Origin: Vibrio mangrovi
Lineage (GTDB): Bacteria > Pseudomonadota > Gammaproteobacteria > Enterobacterales > Vibrionaceae
Length of the DNA stretch: 64,000 nt
Reading direction: 5' to 3'
Assembly (NCBI RefSeq): GCF_024346955.1
Contig: NZ_AP024883.1
Location: forward strand, 3,100,001 to 3,164,000
The notes beneath the pieces are model-generated. The model was not told the DNA's origin, ran no database searches, and saw only the letters and a list, made by a program, of their open reading frames with translations. Below are positions 39,084 through 47,805 of this stretch, one piece after another (within the stretch, counting starts at the first letter, position 1; every line of letters begins with the position of its first letter). The position numbers and the translations under genes were made by a program.

Positions 39084-41945
39084 ATGGAAAAGACATACAA
39101 CCCGACATCAATTGAACAAGCTCTCTATCAGACTTGGGAAGAACAAGGCTACTTCAAGCCTCACGGTGACACATCAAAAGCTTCTTATAGCATTATGATT
39201 CCGCCACCGAACGTCACAGGTAGCCTGCACATGGGTCATGCCTTCCAGGATACCATCATGGATACACTGATCCGCTGCCAGCGTATGAAAGGCCGGAATA
39301 CACTCTGGCAAGTCGGGACAGACCATGCAGGAATTGCAACTCAGATGGTTGTTGAACGCAAGATCGCAGCAGAAGAAGGCAAAACCAAGCATGATTACGG
39401 CCGTGATGCCTTCATTGATAAAATCTGGGAATGGAAAGGTGAGTCCGGTGGGACAATCACCAAACAATTACGCCGTTTAGGCGCATCAGTCGACTGGGAT
39501 CGTGAACGCTTTACCATGGACAAAGGCTTCTATGCCGCTGTGCAGGAAGTTTTCATCCGTCTGTACGAAGATGACTTAATCTATCGGGGTAAACGTCTCG
39601 TCAACTGGGATCCGAAACTACATACGGCAATCTCTGATCTGGAAGTTGAAAACAAAGATAAGAAAGGCCATATGTGGCATTTCCGCTATCCTCTTGCCGA
39701 TGGCGCAAAAACAGCCGATGGAAAAGACTATATTGTTGTCGCAACAACACGTCCTGAAACCATGCTGGGAGATACCGGTGTTGCAGTAAATCCGGAAGAT
39801 CCACGCTACAAAGATCTGATCGGCAAGTATGTCACGCTACCGATCGTAAATCGCCGGATTCCGATTGTCGGTGATGAACATGCCGATATGGAAAAAGGCA
39901 CTGGTTGTGTAAAAATCACACCAGCTCACGACTTCAATGACTATGAAGTCGGGAAGCGTCACAATCTGCCGATGATCAATATTTTTACTTTCGATGCCAA
40001 CATCCGTGCAGAAGCAGAAGTCTTTACCAGTAAAGGTGAAGCCAGTCATGATTATCCTTCTGAACTGCCGGAAAAATATCAGGGTGTCGAACGTTTTGCT
40101 GCCCGCAAACTGATCGTAGCCGAGTTTGACTCACTTGGACTACTCGAAGAAATCAAAGACCATGACCTGACCATTCCTTATGGCGATCGGGGTGGTGTCG
40201 TTATCGAACCGATGCTGACTGACCAATGGTATGTCCGTGCAGCACCATTAGCTGAGGTTGCAACCAAAGCGGTTGAAGATGGTGAAATCCAGTTCGTACC
40301 AAAACAATACGAGAACATGTATTTCTCCTGGATGCGTGATATCCAGGACTGGTGTATCTCTCGCCAGTTGTGGTGGGGCCATAGGATTCCGGCATGGTAC
40401 GACAATCAGGGCAATGTTTATGTCGGTCGTCACGAAGAAGAAGTACGCAGTAAACACGGTATTGATGCAGGGATTGAACTGCATCAGGATGAAGACGTTC
40501 TGGATACCTGGTTCTCTTCTGCGCTGTGGACTTTCGGAACATTAGGATGGCCGGAGCAAACACCAGAACTGAAAATGTATCATCCATCTGATGTTCTGGT
40601 GACCGGTTTCGATATCATCTTCTTCTGGGTTGCCCGGATGATCATGATGACGATGCACTTTATTAAGGATGAAAACGGCAAACCACAGGTTCCGTTTAAA
40701 ACCGTCTACGTTACTGGACTGATCCGGGACGAAAACGGCGATAAAATGTCGAAATCCAAAGGAAATGTTCTGGATCCGATCGACATGATCGACGGTATTG
40801 ATCTTGAGTCACTGGTTACCAAACGCACCGGAAACATGATGCAGCCACAACTGGCGGCTAAAATCGAGAAAAATACGCGAAAAACGTTCGAAAATGGTAT
40901 TGATGCCTATGGTACTGATGCTCTGCGTTTCACACTGGCTGCAATGGCATCAACCGGGCGGGATATCAACTGGGATATGAAACGTCTCGAAGGTTACCGT
41001 AACTTCTGTAACAAACTCTGGAATGCCAGCCGCTATGTTCTGATGAATACGGAAGATCAGGATTGCGGATTTGCACCAGATGCGGAACTGGAATATTCAC
41101 TGGCCGATCAGTGGATCGAGTCTCAGTTTGAGCTGGCAGCCAAAAACTTTAATAACCATATCGATAATTTCCGCCTTGATATGGCAGCCAACACACTTTA
41201 TGAGTTTATCTGGAATCAGTTCTGCGACTGGTATCTGGAGCTAACGAAACCAATTCTGTGGAAAGGCAGCGAGAATCAGCAGCGTGCAACTCGCCGTACA
41301 CTCATCACTGTACTGGAAAAAACACTGCGTTTAGCTCACCCGGTTATCCCATACATTACCGAAACCATCTGGAAAAGTGTCAAACCACTGGTCGCAGGTA
41401 TTGAAGGGGAAACGATCATGCTTCAGGCGTTGCCTCAGTATGACGAAAGCAATTTCCATCAGAAAGCCTTGGATGACATTGAGTGGGTCAAAGCCTTTAT
41501 TACCAGTATTCGTAACCTGCGGGCCGAGTACGATATCAACCCTGGTAAACCGTTATCCGTTATGCTTAAAGCTGCCGATGAAAACGATGCATCCCGCTTG
41601 ACTGCAAATCAACAGGTCCTGATATCTCTGGCAAAACTGGAAGATGTCCGGATTCTGACTTCCGGAGAAGAAACCCCGGCATGTGCGACAGCGTTAGTGG
41701 GTAAATCTGAGCTGATGATTCCGATGGCCGGTTTAATCGATAAGGCCGCAGAGCTGGATCGTCTGGCGAAAGAGATTGCCAAAACTCAGGGTGAAATCAA
41801 ACGGATTGAAGGAAAACTCGGCAATGAAGGCTTCGTTGCCAAAGCTCCGGAAGCTGTTGTTGCGAAAGAGCGTGAAAAGCTGGAAGGTTATAAAGAAGCC
41901 TTAGTCAAACTGGAAGAACAGCAGGCAACGATTGCTGCGCTGTAA
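39084..41945 (+). CDS. valS: Valyl-tRNA synthetase
   Basis: A 953-residue class Ia synthetase. The HIGH motif is in PPNVTGSLHMGHAFQ and KMSKS in GDKMSKSKGNVLDP. The editing domain contains ATTRPETMLGDTGV. The C-terminal coiled coil (last 65 residues, ending with repeated EKLEGYKEALVKLEEQQ) is typical of ValRS. A terminator follows immediately. Confidence 0.97.
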   Translation: MEKTYNPTSIEQALYQTWEEQGYFKPHGDTSKASYSIMIPPPNVTGSLHMGHAFQDTIMDTLIRCQRMKGRNTLWQVGTDHAGIATQMVVERKIAAEEGKTKHDYGRDAFIDKIWEWKGESGGTITKQLRRLGASVDWDRERFTMDKGFYAAVQEVFIRLYEDDLIYRGKRLVNWDPKLHTAISDLEVENKDKKGHMWHFRYPLADGAKTADGKDYIVVATTRPETMLGDTGVAVNPEDPRYKDLIGKYVTLPIVNRRIPIVGDEHADMEKGTGCVKITPAHDFNDYEVGKRHNLPMINIFTFDANIRAEAEVFTSKGEASHDYPSELPEKYQGVERFAARKLIVAEFDSLGLLEEIKDHDLTIPYGDRGGVVIEPMLTDQWYVRAAPLAEVATKAVEDGEIQFVPKQYENMYFSWMRDIQDWCISRQLWWGHRIPAWYDNQGNVYVGRHEEEVRSKHGIDAGIELHQDEDVLDTWFSSALWTFGTLGWPEQTPELKMYHPSDVLVTGFDIIFFWVARMIMMTMHFIKDENGKPQVPFKTVYVTGLIRDENGDKMSKSKGNVLDPIDMIDGIDLESLVTKRTGNMMQPQLAAKIEKNTRKTFENGIDAYGTDALRFTLAAMASTGRDINWDMKRLEGYRNFCNKLWNASRYVLMNTEDQDCGFAPDAELEYSLADQWIESQFELAAKNFNNHIDNFRLDMAANTLYEFIWNQFCDWYLELTKPILWKGSENQQRATRRTLITVLEKTLRLAHPVIPYITETIWKSVKPLVAGIEGETIMLQALPQYDESNFHQKALDDIEWVKAFITSIRNLRAEYDINPGKPLSVMLKAADENDASRLTANQQVLISLAKLEDVRILTSGEETPACATALVGKSELMIPMAGLIDKAAELDRLAKEIAKTQGEIKRIEGKLGNEGFVAKAPEAVVAKEREKLEGYKEALVKLEEQQATIAAL

Positions 41946-41970
41946 TTTTAGATAACCAGTTTCACAAGTA

Positions 41971-41998
41971 AAAACAGCGGCATTGCCGCTGTTTTTTT
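41971..41998 (+). terminator. valS terminator
   Basis: Stem AAAACAGCGGC / GCCGCTGTTTTT with an ATT loop and a T run. The A tract makes it usable for the convergent protease gene too. Confidence 0.85.
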
Positions 41999-42009
41999 AT
42001 GGCTATTTC

Positions 42010-43008
42010 TTATGGTTTTCGCATGGCGTGAATTCGTTCGGCAAAGTCAGGGTGAGTACTCAGCCAGTCCGGTATATGCTGCATTTGCTGTTGCTGAAGC
42101 AGCTCAAACATTTCTGCCATAGGCTCACTGGTCTGATAAACCTTCAGCATCGCCTGTTTAGCAAACTGATCTGCCTGCCGTTCCATATCACGGGACAATC
42201 CGGTATTCATCACAAACACACCAGCACCGATCATCTGATGAACGACACCGGATGTATCGCCGGTCAGCGAAGCAACAACAACCGCAATCAAGCTGGATTC
42301 AACCAAGCGTTCCATCACATGACGATGATAAACATGCCCCATTTCATGCAAAATCACACCATCCAGTTGCTGATCTGACTGTGCAAGATCCACCAACGGA
42401 TCCAACAGAACAATTTTCCCTCCGGGCAGCGTAAATGCATTGGCAATATCACTTCCCCGAAATTCAATCTGAACCGGGAAAGGCATATCTGGTAATTGCT
42501 GTTGCAGTAAAGCGACCCGCTTTCGGATCGCCTGCTGCTGCTCAGCCGGAATATGACTTTCCTTAAACTGCCCGCCAAGCTGCTCTAAAACTTTATCCCC
42601 AACAAACACAGGCACACTGTCAGGTAACATTCGGGCTGCGTAATGGCTTATCCAGGGAATCGCATAGCGATAACCGGCAAATAACATCGCAACACAAAAA
42701 ACAACGCTGACAAAAATCAGCCAAAGATTAGATTCAATCTGGCGAATTCTGAGCGACTTTTTACCCTTTTTCTGCAACAACTCCCGGATATCGTCATTCT
42801 CTTCCGGGACAAAAACCCATCCGTCAGGAAAAGAAACTCTGACAGGAAGATTACCAACGCTATCACTCAGAGAAATCTGTTGCAGCGAAGTCTGGCTGAC
42901 AATATTCCCGTCACATACAAGAGAAATTTGCCCCTCAGATATTTCCATATCAGCCGGACACCGCTGTGATAAACGAGGCGGATAAGCTGCCCCTCTGGCT
43001 AACATCAT
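42010..43008 (-). CDS. M48-family membrane metallopeptidase
   Basis: 332 residues. An N-terminal portion of about 80 residues precedes one membrane helix (about 92-110, LIFVSVVFCVAMLFAGY). The peptidase domain has ILHEMGHVYHRHVMER (zinc-binding HExxH) and a downstream Glu-containing RDMERQADQFAKQAM as third ligand. This resembles the BepA/Oma1-like branch but with a membrane anchor. The start overlaps the upstream YjgN-like stop (ATGA), so the two are coupled and probably act together in the envelope. Confidence 0.85.
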   Translation of the reverse strand: MMLARGAAYPPRLSQRCPADMEISEGQISLVCDGNIVSQTSLQQISLSDSVGNLPVRVSFPDGWVFVPEENDDIRELLQKKGKKSLRIRQIESNLWLIFVSVVFCVAMLFAGYRYAIPWISHYAARMLPDSVPVFVGDKVLEQLGGQFKESHIPAEQQQAIRKRVALLQQQLPDMPFPVQIEFRGSDIANAFTLPGGKIVLLDPLVDLAQSDQQLDGVILHEMGHVYHRHVMERLVESSLIAVVVASLTGDTSGVVHQMIGAGVFVMNTGLSRDMERQADQFAKQAMLKVYQTSEPMAEMFELLQQQQMQHIPDWLSTHPDFAERIHAMRKP

Positions 43009-44177
43009 CCGATCCCTAAATCAATATCAAAGGCCTGAACCAGTTCATCTCCCAATGCTGAACGAACATCAGAATCCTGATCAACAGCAGCAATCATTGC
43101 TAAGTCTCCGATTACCCGGGTATGTTCCGCCGAATACTTCGCCATACGGACTTTCACCCATGGCCGGGCCAGACCCAGTGAGAAGACTGTCGCCAACATA
43201 TTGGTCAGCAGCAGACCAACATACTTCAATACTGAGAATTCAGAATCCAGACTCACGGTCTGATCGTTAAACGACAGAGCAGTCTGAGAGAAAACGTAAT
43301 TTCTTATCCGGACACTCATATAAGCCGCTGAGATCATCCCCAGGATAATAAACAGCAAATAAACCATGACGATTCCGGCTAAAAATGACGCATCCGGATA
43401 AGTCATCATATAATCTAAGTTCATGAAAATATTCATCAACCATGAATAGGCAAAAATTCCGACAAGTACCACAAGAACAACTGAACCACCAATAAAAATA
43501 CCGATAGCACCCAGATTGATAAAGAAGAACTTTTTACTCTCCAGTACCGCAGAAAAATCTGCATTACCGTACCGGTATCCGTTCATGAAATAACGCCATA
43601 CTCCGGTCATCACCCAAGCCTGAATAAATGCACACTGCAGGATGAAAGCAACCGTCATCACCCCAGCCGGAATCAGACTACTAGTCATTCGTGCAATGAC
43701 GACAATACAGGCAACGCCGACAATCAGAGCGAGAAAAGCAAGCACACCCCGGCCCATAAACGTCATATAGGCTTGTTTCAGCGTCCCGGCAAAAGAAAAG
43801 TGAGTATTTCTGTAGCTGGTCATCGCCGCATCAAACCGGACATTACTCCACATCATCCATGGCACTAACAGATAGAACAAAAGAAACATGACTGAAGACA
43901 CAACCTCAGAAACAGAGCTGAGAACCGCCCACAGCAAAAGACAAAGCAGCGCGACAATACGGCCTTTCAGAATTTGTTTGGGTGTACCATGGTATTCAAA
44001 GTTATCCTGAGCAATGTAAGTGTTGCCGTAAAAATACCGTTTTGTCCGGACTTTTGCCCAGGCCGAATATATCCCCAAGGTGAGTACGGAAAGTAAAATA
44101 TTAACAATCCAGATCCCAAAAAACTCTCCGGCCCGACCATCAAAGCGAAAGAGGTTAACAGTTTTATTATCGTTCAT
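43005..44177 (-). CDS. YjgN/DUF898-family inner-membrane protein
   Basis: A 390-residue polytopic membrane protein. FRFDGRAGEFFGIWIVNILLS at the start and the repeated pattern TLGIYSAWAKVRTKRYFYGN / SLGLARPWVKVRMAKYSAEH are diagnostic of DUF898. Its function is unknown in the family. It is coupled to the M48 protease gene, a frequent pairing in this family. Confidence 0.85.
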   Translation of the reverse strand: MNDNKTVNLFRFDGRAGEFFGIWIVNILLSVLTLGIYSAWAKVRTKRYFYGNTYIAQDNFEYHGTPKQILKGRIVALLCLLLWAVLSSVSEVVSSVMFLLFYLLVPWMMWSNVRFDAAMTSYRNTHFSFAGTLKQAYMTFMGRGVLAFLALIVGVACIVVIARMTSSLIPAGVMTVAFILQCAFIQAWVMTGVWRYFMNGYRYGNADFSAVLESKKFFFINLGAIGIFIGGSVVLVVLVGIFAYSWLMNIFMNLDYMMTYPDASFLAGIVMVYLLFIILGMISAAYMSVRIRNYVFSQTALSFNDQTVSLDSEFSVLKYVGLLLTNMLATVFSLGLARPWVKVRMAKYSAEHTRVIGDLAMIAAVDQDSDVRSALGDELVQAFDIDLGIG

Positions 44178-44324
44178 GAATTAATCCTGACGTCATTCGT
44201 AACATACTACAACATTAAAGTGGCAATATTATCAATAATCGAAATGCACTGCATTATTCTATTTCCCGGACGAATTAATATGCGAAGTTTTACCCGAAAA
44301 TAAATTAGCGCATTCATTTTTTGC

Positions 44325-45287
44325 TTAAACAATCCGGTTCTGTATCTGTCCCTGATGGAACACAATAATATTTTCTATCAATATATGAACGAGTTGCTGA
44401 ATTGCTGAATCACTTCCCCAGGCAATGTGGGGAGTTAACAGCAGATTGGGTAAGTCGTTGTTTGCCAATAGCGAATTACTGTCATCGGCGGGCTCTTGTG
44501 TGAAGACGTCGACTCCGGCAGCAGCAATTGCACCAGACATCAGGGCATCGACTAATGCTTTCTCATCAACCAGACCGCCTCTTCCGGTATTAATCAGAAT
44601 TGCAGTTGATTTCATCATGGATAACTCATGAGATGTAAGCAGATGATGTGTTGCTTCATTTAAAGGACAATGGAGCGATATCACATCGGCCTGACGCAAT
44701 ACGGTCTCAAAAGGCAGAAAGCCATCACGACAGGAAGATGCACCTTTGCGCTCGGCAAAAAGAACTTTCATACCGACAGCTTTCGCCAGTTGGGCTGTTG
44801 CCCGCCCCAGTGTTCCGCTCCCGATAATACCGATCGTACTACCGGCAACATCACCGATAGGATGCGTGAAGAAACAAAACTGATGGCGCCGTTGCCATTC
44901 TCCCCGGGCAATATCATTGTGATAAGCCATTAAGTTTCGCCGCAGAGCAAAAGTCATCCCGATCACATGTTCGGGAACAGAGCGAGTCGCGTACCCTTGG
45001 ACATTGGTGACAGCAATCCCGTGTTCCCGGCAATAATCGATATCAACGTTGTTTACTCCGGTTGCTGCAACAGCGACCAGACGCAAAGAAGTGAGCTGGG
45101 ACAAGACATCGGCATTGAGTACAACTTTATTGGTAATGATAATCTCAGCATCCCGAACCCGCTCAAGCAGTTGATCCGGTTGAGTCTCATCATAACTCAC
45201 CCACTGATGCTCGAAAGGGAGTGCTGGCAGATGAATATGTGACGGAATCGTAGCCCGGTCTACAAACACAACAGTCGGTAATGACAT
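44325..45287 (-). CDS. hprA: D-2-hydroxyacid dehydrogenase (glycerate dehydrogenase-like)
   Basis: 320 residues. The Rossmann turn GIIGSGTLGRATAQL and the catalytic Arg/Glu/His triad in AATGVNNVDIDYCREHG, NTGRGGLVDEKALVDAL and TPHIAWGSDSAIQQL are in place. It most resembles hydroxypyruvate/glycerate dehydrogenases (HprA), NAD(P)H-dependent and cytoplasmic; D-lactate or other 2-ketoacid use cannot be excluded. Confidence 0.8.
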   Translation of the reverse strand: MSLPTVVFVDRATIPSHIHLPALPFEHQWVSYDETQPDQLLERVRDAEIIITNKVVLNADVLSQLTSLRLVAVAATGVNNVDIDYCREHGIAVTNVQGYATRSVPEHVIGMTFALRRNLMAYHNDIARGEWQRRHQFCFFTHPIGDVAGSTIGIIGSGTLGRATAQLAKAVGMKVLFAERKGASSCRDGFLPFETVLRQADVISLHCPLNEATHHLLTSHELSMMKSTAILINTGRGGLVDEKALVDALMSGAIAAAGVDVFTQEPADDSNSLLANNDLPNLLLTPHIAWGSDSAIQQLVHILIENIIVFHQGQIQNRIV

Positions 45288-45394
45288 CTCTTTCTCCTGA
45301 GTTCTGATAACCAGAGTGTGCCAGAGCGTGTTGACCTATTGTGATGGTTTTTGTAGCTCAGAGCCAGACTTTCAGTCACAGCTGTCAGCACACT

Positions 45395-46132
45395 CTATGG
45401 TCTTGGCAGTTTTTTGTAATCCGGAAGCTTTCTTTCCGGATCAAAGTATTCAAAAATGATCTCTTTGGCCGCAGGATAAAACTCACAAGGCACAAATATG
45501 CGCCGTAACCAATGACTTCTGGGATGATAAAAACTCAGTTCAGCGGCATGTAAATGCAATCGCGAAGCAAATTCCCGGGCTTCTTCCGGTGCATAAAACT
45601 CATCCCCGACAATCGGATGACCAATCGCCAGCATATGTACCCGCAGCTGATGTGAACGCCCGGTCACAGGGAAAAGTCGGACAACGGTCGTCTGCTCTTC
45701 TCTGGCAACAACCTGAAACAGGGTGCGGGAAGGTTTTCCGGTTTCAAAGCAGACCTTCTGCCTGGGACGATTCGGCCAGTCACAGATAAGCGGCAAATCG
45801 ACTTCCCCTTCATCCTGTTCGATAATCCCCCACACTCTGGCGTAATAGACTTTATGCGTCAATCGATACTGAAACTGTTTTTTCAGTGCACTTTCAACAT
45901 GTTTATTCTTGGCAAACAGCATCAGTCCTGATGTCGACATATCCAGACGATGAACAACCTGAATCTCCGGATAGTCATCCACCAGCCGGCTCCACATACT
46001 GTCATAATGCTCCGGATCTTTTCCCGGAACAGAAAGCAGACCGGAAGGTTTGTTAACTGCCAGAATATGTTCGTCCTGATAGATAATCTCCGTCCACGGC
46101 GTGGTCGGCGGAAAGTATGATGTCATTGCCAT
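45395..46132 (-). CDS. rluA: Dual-specificity 23S/tRNA pseudouridine synthase RluA
   Basis: 245 residues. HRLDMSTSGLMLFAKN carries the catalytic Asp, and LICDWPNRPRQKVCFETGKP with TGRSHQLRVHMLAIGHPIVGD is the RluA pattern, which modifies 23S U746 and tRNA U32. I start at MAMTSYFPPTTPW (46132, GGGGA 8 nt upstream); the open frame extends to 46198 but adds unconserved sequence. Confidence 0.88.
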   Translation of the reverse strand: MAMTSYFPPTTPWTEIIYQDEHILAVNKPSGLLSVPGKDPEHYDSMWSRLVDDYPEIQVVHRLDMSTSGLMLFAKNKHVESALKKQFQYRLTHKVYYARVWGIIEQDEGEVDLPLICDWPNRPRQKVCFETGKPSRTLFQVVAREEQTTVVRLFPVTGRSHQLRVHMLAIGHPIVGDEFYAPEEAREFASRLHLHAAELSFYHPRSHWLRRIFVPCEFYPAAKEIIFEYFDPERKLPDYKKLPRP

Positions 46133-46440
46133 ATTCAGCATCCCCAGAGAAAAACGCGCTGCATTATATACCCAAATGACCTCAAGATGCAGTCTCATTG
46201 GAAGCTTGTATAAAGCCGTAATCAGCCATCGTTACTCTTCCCTCAAAATCGATACCTGTGTCGGATTTTAAACATTTATGTATATATAAATTGACACATA
46301 GCGCAAATGTGATATTCATGAGCATTATTGACAAAATAACAAAGCTGCACATAAAGGGCTATGGAAATATCCACGCCACAATAATCAGCGATAGCACAAA
46401 CACAACAAGCAACAACATTTCTTCAATCTAAGGAACAACA

Positions 46441-47718
46441 ATGGAAAATGCTGCCGCGTATCCCTCTCCTCAGGGATCCTCATTATCCAGAATGATCAAA
46501 TCTCTCGGTCCCGGCATCATGATGGCTGCTGCGGCTGTAGGCGGATCTCATCTGGTTGCCTCAACAAAAGCCGGTGCAATCTACGGCTGGCAACTTGCTC
46601 TACTCATCCTGCTCGTGAATCTCTTTAAATATCCCTTTTTCCGGGCGGGTATTCAGTACACCATGGGAACCGGAGAATGTCTGGTTCATGGTTATGCTCA
46701 GCTAGGCCGCCCTTATCTCTGGATCTTTATGCTGCTGAGCGTGATCTCGGCGGTGATCAATACAGCAGCTCTGACGCTTTTTAGTGCCAGTCTGCTGGGA
46801 TATTTTATGCCGTTTGAACTATCCAATATGGCTTTATCGATCATTGTGGTGATCACCTGTCTGGTCATACTGTTCGCCGGACATTACAAGGCTCTGGATT
46901 CTCTTTCAAAAATCATCATGGCTGTTCTGACGCTTGCAACCCTGTCGGCGGTCATCATTGCCGTTGGTCATCCGGTCGCGACTGTTGCCGATGCTCCGGA
47001 TCCTTCACCATGGACACTGGCCGCTATCGGTTTTCTGGTTGTGACTATGGGATGGATGCCAGCTCCGATTGAGATCTCAAGCCTGACATCTATCTGGCTG
47101 AAGAATCAGTGTGACCAGCAGATTGTTACGCCTAAATCCGCCTTGTTTGATTTCAATATCGGCTATATCGGAACTGCAATTCTGGCGATTGTATTTCTTT
47201 CTCTGGGTGCATTGCTGATTCACGGAACCGGCACTGAATTGTCAAAATCAGGGATTGGATTTACCCACCAGCTGGTCGGGCTGTATGCATCCACGATTGG
47301 AGAATGGTCTCGCTACCTGATAGCCGTGATCGCCTTCTTCTGCATCTTTGGCAGCACCATTACTGTCATTGACGGTTATTCGCGGGTCATCGCAGAGTCA
47401 CAACGCCTGTTAAAACAAGAGAGTACAGAGACGAAGAAACATCGCTACCTGACCCCCTGGATGCTGATTGTTTCGATTGCCTCACTCAGTATTCTGGCCT
47501 TTGCCAAATCAGCACTGCTTCCGATGTTGAATTTTGCCATGATCATGGCATTCGTCACCACGCCGGTCTTTGCACTACTCAACTATATTCTGGTCACAAA
47601 AACACCATTGCCGGAAGCGCTGGCTGTCGGACCTAAAATGAAATGGCTGTCGATTGCCGGTCTCATTTATCTGTTCGGATTCTTAGCACTTTTCCTTTGG
47701 TGGAAATTTTTGATGTAA
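46441..47718 (+). CDS. NRAMP-related membrane transporter lacking canonical metal motifs
   Basis: A 425-residue protein with about 11 transmembrane helices and the NRAMP layout. TM1 reads LGPGIMMAAAAVGGSHLVAS (canonical Mn/Fe transporters have DPGN) and TM6 reads MGWMPAPIEISSL (canonical MPH). Both metal-ligand motifs are thus replaced, so manganese/iron transport should not be assumed; other NRAMP branches move magnesium or other substrates. It is a single gene preceded by a possible promoter with TTGACA at 46291 and ended by the terminator at 47751. Confidence 0.82.
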   Translation: MENAAAYPSPQGSSLSRMIKSLGPGIMMAAAAVGGSHLVASTKAGAIYGWQLALLILLVNLFKYPFFRAGIQYTMGTGECLVHGYAQLGRPYLWIFMLLSVISAVINTAALTLFSASLLGYFMPFELSNMALSIIVVITCLVILFAGHYKALDSLSKIIMAVLTLATLSAVIIAVGHPVATVADAPDPSPWTLAAIGFLVVTMGWMPAPIEISSLTSIWLKNQCDQQIVTPKSALFDFNIGYIGTAILAIVFLSLGALLIHGTGTELSKSGIGFTHQLVGLYASTIGEWSRYLIAVIAFFCIFGSTITVIDGYSRVIAESQRLLKQESTETKKHRYLTPWMLIVSIASLSILAFAKSALLPMLNFAMIMAFVTTPVFALLNYILVTKTPLPEALAVGPKMKWLSIAGLIYLFGFLALFLWWKFLM

Positions 47719-47750
47719 TTCCTTTACCGGCTTATAACGGAACCGATAAA

Positions 47751-47778
47751 AAAAGCCATCAGAAATGATGGCTTTTCG
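47751..47778. terminator. Bidirectional terminator between NRAMP-related gene and rapA
   Basis: Perfect 11-bp stem AAAAGCCATCA / TGATGGCTTTT with a GAAA loop, between convergent genes. Confidence 0.9.
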
Positions 47779-47805
47779 TTTTGAACGACATGACTCAGAG
47801 CAACA

